A stretch of 64,000 nt of DNA, taken from the NCBI GenBank assembly GCA_016858145.1, contig JAEHOE010000117.1:62001-126000 (forward strand). Direction: 5' to 3'. Source of the stretch: Edaphochlamys debaryana (lineage: Eukaryota; Chlorophyta; Chlorophyceae; Chlamydomonadales). Positions 12,401-22,773 of this stretch are shown here, piece after piece. The notes under the pieces are model-generated. The model made no database searches, was not told the origin of the DNA, and saw only the letters and a list, made by a program, of their open reading frames with translations. A program made the position numbers and the translations under genes. Each line of letters begins with the position of its first letter. The first letter of the stretch is position 1.

Positions 12401-14823
12401 CCGTTTGTCTTCGCCTCAGGTTTTGGACGGCATTCATCCGGCCGATAAGACCAACTTTCTCGAGGCCGGAGTCAGCAGCTGCAACAACAATCCGACAGCG
12501 CCAGAGCCCAGCAATGCTGTCGCGGACCATGTCGTACGGCTGACGGGACTGGTGCTGGGCAAGGGAGCGTTCGGCCGTGTGTACGAAGGCACGTACCGGG
12601 GGCGGTTGGTGGCGGTTAAGACACTGCCAGGGGGCGTGTGGTCCTCACCGGTTGTCGGCGACGCACTGCTCCAGGTCAGTCAGGCCGCCGGGGTGGGACT
12701 GCAGGCGTCAACGGCTCCTGAAGGAACGGGCCCCATCCATGCTAGCCATCACGCTGCTTGGTTGTCGGTGGCCGGGGGCTAGCTAGCTAGCTTGCTGCTA
12801 CAGAGCTCCCGAGCGCGTTCAACCTACCGCATTGAGAAGCTGAGTGTGGTACGCTCCCTTGGCACGCACCCGGCCCCTCCCACCGCCTTCCCCTTCCCTC
12901 CTTCGCCAGGAGATCGAGGTCCTGGGGCGCTGTGACCACCCCAACATCGTCAAGCTGCTCGCAGCCTGTGTAGTGAACACCCCCGAACCGGCACTGTGAG
13001 TGTCAAGCTCTGACGGCAGCTCTGACGGCAGGGGCCAACCAGGCCCACAGGACCCCCGGTTGGCCCACGTGGGCATGCCACGTGGCACCGGGTCCCCTGC
13101 CCGGTGCTCAGCCAACCGTCTGCAACTTAGGACCCGTGTCTCAGGAGGCACCATCCTGTGCCCTTTTCTGTGCCCTTTTGTTCCCACCAATCCGCAGGGT
13201 CCTCGAGCGCATGGACACGTCCCTGGATAAGATGCTGTACGGCAGTACGGGCACGCTGCTGCCCCTGCGCCTGGTGCTGCACATCGCCATCCAGGTGGCG
13301 CAGGGGCTGAGCTACCTGGTGAGGGGGTGGGGCACGGGGCGGCAGCTAGCGGGGGCGGCGGGGGCCAGGGGTGCTAGCACGCAGGTCGCGTGTAACAGGC
13401 GTGCAAGAGGCTCCGGCCGTGTGATCGTCGGTGCCCAGCGGTAGGTGCACCTCCCTGTCCTCCCTCCCCTCCAGCACCCGACCGTTCTGCACCGGGACCT
13501 CAAGCCGGCAAACGTGCTCCTCAGCGACCCCAACGGCGAGGCGCCCATCGTCAAGCTCTCGGTGCGTGACGGGGTCGCCAGCTCCGGGGTCGCACCCAGC
13601 AATGGTGCCCGGGCCCCTGCCAGGGGCGTGCAGTGCACGTCAGGCCCGTAGTTCACGTAGTTCAGCAGTCCCCCTCACCCCTGCTGTTGTTTTACCAGAC
13701 CCGACTCGCTCCTGCCGCCGCCACGTGTACCCCAGGACTTCGGGCTGTCACGGCTGCGGGAGAGCGTCTTGGTCACGCTGCAACCCGATGCAGGGACGGT
13801 GAGCCGTTAACCCGTTATGCCATTGCGGGCTCCGCGGGTCCACGCCTCCACGCCCCATGTCTCAGCGTGCCAACCTGACCCTCCGGTCCGTCTTGCCTTC
13901 TCGCTCCCTGCCGCATACCGGTACGCCTACCACACACCAAGCCGCCTTACGTGGCCCCGGTAAGCAGCAGGAGGCATTGCTCATGCCCGGCTGCCGGGCG
14001 GTGATTTTTGTGTGCCCCTTACTAAGTGTCGTACCCTCTGGCCGCCGTACAGGAATGCTTCGATACGAACTGCAACGCAATTACGCACCTGGCGGTGAGA
14101 CAGCGCTCGCTCAGAGCTCATGTCAGGGGCGCGCCGCACGCATACATCACTGCTCGGGCCTGCCTTCTCGCCGACCCAAGCAACGTGCTATCACCCATGC
14201 GCATGTACCCCACCCACCCAGGACTGCTACTCGTTCGGAGTTCTCCTGTGGGAAATGCTGGCGGGAGTACGACCTTGGAGTGGAATGGTGGGTTGCGGCA
14301 CTCGCCGCTTGAGCCACTCAGCGCAACTCCGGCCCCCGCCGACCCCCGACCCCCGACCCCCGACCCCCGACCCCCGACCTCCCCCTCAGTCCGGCGTTCA
14401 GGTGGCCTACGCAGTGACCCTCGCGGCCCAGCGCCTGCCGCTGCCCCCGCATGACTCGCCGGGGCGTGACGTCAGCCGCTGGCCGCCGCGCGTGCGCCGC
14501 GTGCTGTGGCAGTGCTGGGAGGTGGACCCGCGGCGCCGGCCCGCGGCCGCAGAGATCGTCAAGGCCCTGACCCAGGCAAAGGAGGTGGGTGGGCAGTGTG
14601 GGTACCGGTGCTGGGCGAAGGACCGATTGCAGGACAAGGCAAGGCAGGACGGTGTCCCTGCGCTGACCGTGAGCGGTCAGGTTGGAAGCAAGGCCCTGCT
14701 GATGTGTGTGGCCCTGCCGGCCTACCTGTGCTGATGACGTGTCCCTGCGTGCTCTCGTCGGTGGAGCGAGCCGCTCGGTTGCCCCACCCTGCTTCACAGG
14801 ACATCGAGCGTGGCAGCACATGA
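9484..14823 (+). CDS. Receptor-like TKL protein kinase (806 aa)
   Basis: Exons: 9484-9813, 9989-10151, 10234-10501, 10607-10738, 11035-11231, 11471-11570, 11738-11823, 12034-12221, 12420-12674, 12910-12995, 13198-13318, 13475-13561, 13736-13798, 13942-13959, 14053-14094, 14222-14287, 14390-14584, 14800-14823. The ATG at 9484 follows an in-frame TAG at 9451. Signal peptide at about 1-26, then an ectodomain of about 320 residues with few cysteines and no family I recognise. One transmembrane helix lies at about 352-380, followed by basic RRHQRRR. Kinase domain: GKGAFG 535-540, VAVK with Lys 555, HRDLKPAN from 648, DFG 672-674 and GTPPYVAPE 691-699. All are intact, so it should be an active Ser/Thr or dual-specificity kinase at the plasma membrane; ligand unknown. 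The C-terminal ATP-site and activation-loop exons are short, one only 18 nt. Confidence 0.85.
14341..14380 (+). repeat. Heptanucleotide GACCCCC array next to a 3' splice site
   Basis: Five exact units and one variant of GACCCCC end nine bases before the kinase exon that starts at 14390, replacing an ordinary polypyrimidine tract. Confidence 0.75.
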
Positions 14824-17678
14824 GGCCTGGCCTGGGTGTCCCGCCCGGTGCTGCTGCCACAGCAGGCGCCACGCGCCACCCGCCGCCCATTCGAAGAGGA
14901 CGAGGAGCAGAGTAGACGAGGAGCGGAGTTGCGGCAGGGGCCGGCGTGCGTATACATATGGAGGAAAGCCGGCGGCCGGCGGCCGCGGCTTCAGGCAGGG
15001 CGGGTGTGCTTTCGCGCGGCAGCACTGCATTCATGCCCGGGTAGCGGTCCGCGGTGGTGCGCAAACACCAGGGCTGGGGTTTGGGCTGGGCTGATGTGCC
15101 GGGTTTCGTGCTGCTGTTAGTTGGGGTACCTTCGTCGTCAGAGTTGATGCATCACACTGCTGACGACACCATGGCTCGCAATGACCGGTATATAATGCTA
15201 AATGTTGGTGGCTACACTGGCCGCGGGCTTGGAAGGTTAGGGTGTCGACGGTGACGTGCTGTGCGTGACGTGTACGGCTGTTCTGTACCGCATGCTGCTG
15301 CTGACTAAGGCCCTTTAGGGCTGCGGACAGAAGGCGGACGAATGGACTGTCGTCGGTACGGCCATGGGATGTTATGGAATGTGGGCATGTAGCACAACTG
15401 CATGCATAGATCCACAAACCGCCGTACCGACCTGGTATCGGCACCAGAACATGCACGTGGGTCCGTGGTGAGGACTTTCTTGTATCGGGACTCGGTTATT
15501 TTGCGCGCTTCTCCCTGGAAAGGCTACTCACCTCTTGCGTGAGAGCCCTGATCTGTGCGCACGAGCTCGTGTACTGCTTAGTACTGCTGGATGCTGATGT
15601 ATGAAAGGGACTGAAGTGGATGGTCGTGGGTTTCAGCGCCCCCCACTTGGTTGTCTAGCAACTTCTTACCGGTGCTCGTGTCTTGGGCGAGTCCGTGGCT
15701 GGGCCAGTGTGGGGCCCTCGGTGGGGCGGATAGATCCATGTCGTACAGTAACTGGAAGACTGGAGCGGGGTTGGGGCTTGGTGGGCGGGTGTGAGCCGTC
15801 GCACTTGTTATGGCGTTTAGAAGTAACCGTGCTGTTGTTGATGTATCTCCACGTTGCGGCTGCGTGCCGTGTGCCACGGCAGGGGACGCTTTGATAGTGC
15901 AAGTGCATTATTTTGGGGGCTGGGAGCATTGTGCGGCAGCACGTACGGGTGTGCTAAATGCTGGGTGGCAGTGGGATGGAGAAAGCTCACGCAGGGGCCT
16001 GGCTCAGATAGCGGCCGGCCTGTGACTGGGCGAGGAGGCTTGCTGCATCCCTTGGGGGAAGAGGGTTTGAACGCTAAACGGTATGCAAAGCGCTGGGCGG
16101 TGGTTGGGAAGCAAGGGGCTCGGGCCGTTTCCCCGGCCTCCCGGGCGCCCTGGGCCCACACGTGTTCATGCGCGCACGCGAGGCAGGGTGCTGGTTGCAT
16201 AAGCACCCAGCAGGCGGGTCTGACGTTTGACCCTGCCTTCGGCAGCCTTCGGGTTGGGATTCTTTCAATCGGATGGATGGGCGCATGCCATGCCCTGCAC
16301 ACCGGGGCGGGGCTTCACGCTAGGGCTGTGCTCGTTGTACTGTAGTACCCAGTCATAGGGCGGAGTGGCCGGGCGCTGCTGGTGGAGCGCAACATGCCCT
16401 CATCCGCCACGTCCTCAGGTCGTACACCGCCAGTCCCCCACTGATGAAGGGTCTCGTGTCATCATGCATGCATGCCGGTGTCGTACGTTCGTACCTAGAA
16501 GTCGCAGACGCTACATCTATCGCTATGGGTGGACTGGGCGGGTGGAGGGAGGGCAAGAGGTCGTCGTGGAGGAGGGGGTGGCGGGGAGGCTGAGGAGGGA
16601 GGGAGGAGGGCGAGTTCAGGTGCACGTGCTGACGGCATGCGTCACATGGGGCCGATGTGCGGCCGACGTGTCAAGGGTACACGCACATGAACCCTGTTTG
16701 TTTCGCCTCAGTTGTCAGTTCCTTACTTTCCAACGTTACGCGCACCCCCACCCTGCGGGCACACAACCCCCACCCTGCGGGCTGACCATGTGCGTGCCGC
16801 ATCGTCTCTCCGTCCGAGCATTTTCACGGAGCTTCGACCACCAGCAGTCAAAGCATCATGTTATCAGCCAGCTGCATTTGCACAGGCCCAGTCTTCTTGC
16901 TACTCGCAAGCCCTTAGCGCCCTGAGGAGAGCAGGTACGCCCCTGGGGACCGCCAGCAGTGGAGAGGGGTCTAGGCGTCCAGCATCTGCAGCAAATAATG
17001 AAGGTGTATGGAAGCAGTTTGCCCTCAGAGCCTCAGCCTATGGAGTACAACTGAAGATTAACGTCCAATTTGCGCAACCCGGCAATTGCCAAATGCTTTG
17101 CATGACATGAGAGCCACTACTCAGAGGTGATCAATACAAGGCCCAACGACGGGCACGCCTACTGAGGTGATGCCGAGTGTCACCCACTACCCCGTTGAAG
17201 TGCGCAGTCCCTCTCCGTTCAGCGTGCATGCGCCGGCAACAGCCTGCAATGATTCACCCTGAATGAATCTGTCAGGGTGTCTTCATCAAACGAATGCGTC
17301 CGTCACAATGGCAAGTCACGCACGGTGCCTGATGGAAGCGGCACGCTTGCTTGGGAGCTCAGCGAGGCAGCGCGCCGGCCCAAGCACCCACCCTCTCCGA
17401 CACTACCTCCTTCCACAGCTTCCGAAGCCTCTATGGGTAACAATATGTATTGTGCGCTAGTTGATACCTCAGCCAGTAAACTGTCCGTCACACTAGGTCA
17501 CACCTACCCATAAGCGTTGTTGCGACCGCTTTATCACAGTGCCGCAGTGCCGGCCCGCGCCCGCCGACCTGCCCGTCTTAGTAAGGGTCATACCTAGCCC
17601 ATGAGGTTTGATTGGCAGACGAAAAGCCTCGGCCTCAAGGGCGAAAGTGAGGAACGTTAGCTGCGTCAGGGGGCAGCG
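14824..17678. other. Intergenic, 2.9 kb, between convergent receptor kinase and ankyrin gene
   Basis: This should hold both 3' UTRs. The open frames here are short, lack family motifs and cannot be joined by plausible splice sites into a protein. Base composition is less GC-skewed than in the flanking genes, especially from 16700 to 17600. No RNA gene or mobile element was recognised. Confidence 0.5.
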
Positions 17679-20600
17679 CTAGCGGCGGTACCCCAAGAGG
17701 GCACCAAGCACCCGTGGCACGAACCTCGCACGCAGGCCCAGCCCCGCACGCGCCGGCTCCTCCTCCCGGGCCTGGGCCCCCGGGCCCGCCTCTCCCGGCG
17801 GCGGGAACCCGCCCTGCGCCCAGGCCCAGCACGGGCCCACCCGGGCCCGCACCGCCTCCCCCCCCTCCCGGTTGACCACGCCGCGACCCCCATTGCCCCA
17901 ACCCGACGGACCCCACCACACCCCCGAGGCCCGCGTTCCGGACCCACTGCCATGTGGCCCCCCACACAGGAGACCACCCGGCGCCTCCAAGCTGAACTCC
18001 GCCGGCGCCCCCGCCTCCACTAGCGCCGCCGCCGCAGCCGCGCTGCCCCACACTCGCGCCAACAATACAAGCGCCGCGCCCCGGTCGCCCCTCGCGTGCG
18101 CCTCCGCCCCGCCTCGATCCAGCAGCAGCCGGACCACCGGAACCGAGCCCGCCGCCACCGCCGCCGCCAGCGCTCGGCCGCCGGCGGCGCTGGCGGCGGC
18201 GGCGCCGGCGTCTATCAGCGCCGCCGCCACCTCGACGTCGCCCCGCTCGGCAGCGGCAAACAGGGCTTCGTCTAGGTGTGGTGCCAGCTCGGACCAGCGA
18301 GAGGGCGAGGCGAGGAGCAAGCCGACGACCTCGGCGCTGCAGGCGTAGAGAAGGGCGGTGCAGGGAAGGGGGGTGGTATGAGGCGCGGGCAGGCGCCGCG
18401 GCGGCCGCCGGCCGGCGGAGGCGGAGCGCTGCCGCGGCACTGGCGCCGCCGGCGTCGGTGGCGGCGGGTGTTGTTGCAGAGGTGGCGGCGGAAGGGGAGG
18501 GCACGGGGCGGCGGCGGCAGAAGCAGAAGCAGCGGCCGTGAAGGGGGAAGGCTGCGCGCGCGAATGAGGGTGCGGGGGCGGCTCTGCCGCCTTGCCGCCG
18601 CCGCTGGCGCCGGCGCCGGCGCAGCGGGGCTGCTCGACGAGCATCCGCTGCGATGCACGTGCGAGCGACGGGGTCGGGGCCTGGGATGGTTGTGGCTGGC
18701 GGAGCACAACGCGTGCGCCACGGCTTAGTAAGAGTGACACCATGGCGCCGTCATCATTACGTAATGCGGCGCGCAGCGGCGCCATGTCGCCGGCGGCGCC
18801 GTCGATGGGCCAACCGCCGTCGACCAGCGCCGCCGCCAGCGCTGGGCTGCGTGCCGCCACCGCCGACTCGAGCAGGCCCGCCAGAGCCCGGGACCGCCCC
18901 GGCGCCGGCGGCAGGCCCGCCCAGGCCATGTACGACAGCACGTGACGTACGACACCCACGTGAACCTCAATTACGGATGCCTGGATCGCGATCTCGCAGT
19001 ACGAGCGCGCGTCGGACCGGGCGGCGTCCAGGGCCGCCGCTGCCGCCGCCGCCGCCGCGGCGCAGGCAGCGCAGTCGCACGTCGCGGCGGCGGCGGCGGC
19101 GGCGGGGCCGGGGCCGGGGAGGTGCGGTTGGCCGCAAGCGGCGTGGGCTGTCACGCTCCCGGCAGGGAGACGAACAGGGCATGTGTCAGCATTAGTCAGG
19201 GCCTGAGCCGTGGCGGACGTCGTCAGGGTCGTCGACGAGCCCATGCTCCCCGCCGTCGATGCGGCCCGGACCCGGGGGCTACCCGCCGCGGGCAGCGCTC
19301 CTCGGGGGCATGGTGGCGGACACAGCCGGAGCTTGGACAGGCCAGGGCTGTGCGTTGCGCCGCATGCGGGGCTGCCAGGGCCGCTGGACGCTCCTGCCGC
19401 TGTTGCAGCGGCGGCGGCAGCAGTGGCGGCGGCGGCAGTGGCGACGGCGGCGGCGGCGCAAGGGCCGTGGAAGACGCCGGAGGAGGCGCCGCTGCGGTGG
19501 GGCGCGCAGGAAGAGGCGCCGCAGCCGTCTGCGAAATGACGCAGAGGCAGCATCCCTGCGTCCTCGTCATCCAGCTTAAGATCGTTGCCCCGCTGCGGGA
19601 TCTGATCCAGATCTTGCTCGTCCTGCCCGTGCTCGTCCTCCTCGTGCAGGCGCGGCGCGGGGCCCGCGCCCAGCCCACGCAGGAGCATGACCAGGGGCGG
19701 CGGCGGCGGGTACACGCGGATGGGCGGCGAGCAGCGCTGCGGCGGGGCCCGGGCCTGGGCCTGGGCCTGGGCTTGAGACAATAGCCCCTGCCCGTGTCCG
19801 TGCCCGTGCCCGTGCGCCTCCGCCGGGGCCACCACGCCGCCCATGCTGCTCTGTGCCAGGCGCGTGGGGCCCGGGGGCACTCCGCCGTTGCGCTGGCCCG
19901 AGCCCAGCCGCCGCAGGGCCCCGGACGCCGTGGCGGCGGGGGCCCGCCTCCCCAGCGGCGACCCCACCCCCGTGCCCGCCACCTGCGCCGCCGCCATTCC
20001 CGCAGAACAGGCGCGCTGCATTGAGCCACGGCCCGAGGCGTGACTACCAGCGCCATTGCCGTTGCCGCCGACCGCGCCGCTGACCGTGGCGGCGCGGCCG
20101 AACAGCGACTGCACCCCGCCGCCACCGCCGCCGCCACCGCTGCTGCACGGGGAGGGGCGTGCTTCTAAGGCGCTGGCGGCGAGGAAGCAGCCCGTGCCCA
20201 GCGCGCGCAGCACGACGCCCGTGTGGCCTGCGTGCGCTGCGCCGCACAGGAGGCCGCCGGCCGCTGCGCCCAGGTCCGCACCTCGGCGCTCTAGCTCCTG
20301 CGGTGAAGGGGGAAGGGGCGCGAGGGAGGGGTTTCGTGCGTTCGAAGCTTGAGCTTTTGCGCGGGAAGGAGCTGGGGCGAACCGGGGCTGGGGCCTGGGG
20401 GACCCAAGGCGTCCACACACCCATCAGGCGACCAAGCACGGAGGGAGCCCAGGCCCGGGCGCAGGCCGAGCCCCGGGCTCAAGGCCGCTCAGCAGGGACG
20501 TGCGCGGTTGGGGCTTGGGGGCGGCCTCACCCCACCCCCCACCCCCCACCCCCCGCTGCCCATCCTCCAAGCCTGCCTACCCACTTCACGGCCCTGCCCC

Positions 20601-20746
20601 CCTCCCCCACCGCACCCCCCCCAGCCAAGGCCTCACGTCCAGCACTCGGAGCACGCGGGCGTCGTTGGGGTGGTGCAGCGGCAGCGCCGCCCGCGGCCGC
20701 GCGTCCGCGTGGTCGGTGCGTGTGGCATAGACGTAGTGGCCAGCAG
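17679..20746 (-). CDS. Ala-rich ankyrin-repeat-like protein, 5' end unresolved
   Basis: Two exons can be supported. The one at 20746-20637 encodes a segment with LHHPNDARVLRVLD. It is joined in phase across a GT-AG intron to a long last exon, 20297-17679 (872 residues plus TAG). The last exon opens ELERRGADLGAAAGGLLCGAAHAGHTG. It contains ankyrin-like helix pairs with AALVDGGWPID, LLLSRGARV, AAALIDAGA and VRLLLDRGG, separated by long Ala, Gly, Pro, His and Gln-rich spacers. Ankyrin arrays bind protein partners; no enzymatic domain is visible. The first coding exon was not found: the acceptor at 20746 directly abuts a heptamer array, and frames upstream of it are short. A small intron near the C-terminal end (about 17740-17960, very G-rich) cannot be excluded, but the frame stays open through it. 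Confidence 0.65.
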
Positions 20747-20748
20747 CT

Positions 20749-20860
20749 GGGGCGTGGGGCGTGGGGCGTGGGGCGTGGGGCGTGGGGCGTGGGGCGTGGG
20801 GCGTGGGGCGTGGGGCGTGGGGCGTGGGGCGTGGGGCGTGGGGCGTGGGGCGTGGGGCGT
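20749..20860 (+). repeat. Sixteen perfect GGGGCGT heptamers
   Basis: 112 bp of exact 7-bp units. On the minus strand it reads as C-rich heptamers running straight into the CAG acceptor of the ankyrin-gene exon at 20746. The G-rich strand could form quadruplexes. Confidence 0.95.
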
Positions 20861-22773
20861 GGGGCCTGTCCTCAGAGCGGCATCGGAGGGCGACGAGGTA
20901 CCAGGAGTACAGGAAGCGCCATGACTGCCTTGAGCAGCCGGAGGCCAGCAAGTCCCGCGTATCTCATCCCCTCATCCCCGGCGTGATTGGCGGGAACCGC
21001 GCACCCCCGAGCTCAGGGGACCCCTCACCCCTGAGGGAGCTTGGGCAGCGGGAGGTCACCTAGTCCCGGACGGTCTTCTGAGCCCCCCAGCCTTACCTCT
21101 GCCGTGGTCAGCCACCAGCAGTGCCGCAGCCAGCTCTGGAGAGTGACTCACGGAAGAGGCGATTCTTGCCATAGCCCTGCAGGCGCGGGGTCGGCGCGGG
21201 GGCCAACAACGAGCCGGTCGGTTAACGGGCTACGTCGATCACACCGCCCACGATAGCTGAAATGACTGCGCTGCCAGAACACGAGCTGAGCAGCGCTGCG
21301 CAGGGTCCCACTTTTTGCCCGCGCAAATTGTAACGAACGGGACCGACCTTGACGTGGACTTCGCAGCCGCCAGGACCTCTGAACCTCCAACAGATAGAAT
21401 AATGTGCCATATCTGCTGTGGAAACGGGCCGACTCGCGGCGACTCGGCGATGGGACTTGCCAGCTGCGATGGTCCGCCCGCGGAAGCTCTGCACTCTAAC
21501 GATGGCAGGTCAAGTTGACTCTCTGGGCGCTGCTGACTGCTGGAGCTGAAGCTCCACAAGCTGGAGCCCCATACCCGTGAGAGAACGCTGCTGCCTCGCA
21601 CGAGAGGCGAGCCAGCGACCGAGCAACTAGCTTCTGACTTCTCCATCAGCCAGGAGAGCAAGCGGCAAATGGGGCTGAGCCCCGCGTCACACAGTTCGGT
21701 TCAGCATGAGCGTGCAAGCTCCCCCACAGCTCTCACGGCCAGGGTCAGGTGTCCCGCATTACCGCGCTGTGTCAAGCTTGTAGTAGCGAGAGTGACGTCG
21801 CAGACGCTGGGTTCGCCCCGAGGTACGTTTGGCACAAAGTGCACGTTCTACCCCTACGGAAAGTTGCGTCGATCAGAAATAGCGTGTCTACGTGTGGAGA
21901 GCAAGCCGTATGTGTGTTGAACAGGTTGGGGGCTCGCAACCACTTCGTGACCGTCAGGCAGGACAGCAGCTTGGCTTGCATGGCTCTTGGTCGATGGACT
22001 GCTTACTTGCTGCACGCTCATACCTGTCATCATGCGAGTCGATGTGCGAGGGTGGGACACCAAGTGCTCGCGACTGTCCGCCGCTCTTGCGTCCTACCTG
22101 CCACGCTGTCAGAAGCAGGGTCAAGGATACAAGCGTAGTATGCAACAGGTTCAGCTGCTGTCATGCCGCGTCGCGACGCACTCCAACTGCTGCTGCCATG
22201 GGAGCACCTTCCTCTCCTGCCTCCTGCCTGCCCCCTCACGCAGGCAGAGGAAAAGCTACAAAACCCGTGTGCCAGAACAACTAGCAACCCGCCAACCCGT
22301 GCCAATCCTCAAGGCCGCCTAGTTTGCAGGTAGCCACAGCGGCTCCTCGCCGCCCAATCCACGCTACTCCTGCCCTCCCAGACCCTGGCTCCGACGGAGC
22401 CATCCACCAGCACCCTCCGCCCGACCTGCCCCGCACAAGCGCTGTGGAGCGGGCATCGCGTTCACGCCTCCAGTTGACACACGCGTCTTAGCTACCGGCC
22501 TACCGCTAATGGCTTCCAGCCAGCAGAGCCTCAACCGTGCCGCGAATGCCGCCCCGCGGGAGGATGCGCTTGCCTCTCGGCCTCGTGCCACTCCGCACTA
22601 CTGCCTTGGCACTCCCGCCTTGGGTTTGCGCTGCCGCACCCCCCACTGCACCCCCGCCCCGCCCCGCCGCAACCCCTGCCCGCCTTGCTCCCGCGCCGTT
22701 TCCTCCGCCACGCCATCCTAGGAGACGGACCGGTAAATCGACGCCTGTCCGCCTATCTCCCCAATCTCCCCCA
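20861..22773. other. Region between ankyrin gene start and MTR4 gene end, no gene resolved
   Basis: It must contain the unlocated 5' exon(s) or promoter of the ankyrin gene and the 3' UTR of the MTR4 gene, both on the minus strand. The minus-strand segment 20951-20870, just upstream of the heptamer array, stays open and could be exonic, but has no in-frame ATG or clear donor. Nothing else could be supported. Confidence 0.4.

Noticed and set aside
15817..17110. Open frames of 90-190 codons on both strands
   Set aside because: No recognisable motifs, no consistent splice joining, and they overlap each other.
18276..20352. Long plus-strand open frames opposite the ankyrin gene
   Set aside because: They are antisense by-products of high GC and Ala/Gly/Arg-rich coding; no family motif or plausible start.
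20298..20420. N-terminal extension of the long ankyrin frame
   Set aside because: The frame upstream of 20297 begins with GTG rather than ATG, is Pro/Ser-rich, and contains a clear C-rich tract and CAG just before GAG CTA GAG, so it is intron.
20749..20860. Heptamer array as protein-coding HAPRPTP repeats
   Set aside because: Possible in frame, but it ends precisely at a good acceptor, and the upstream frame lacks an ATG, so an intronic position is favoured.
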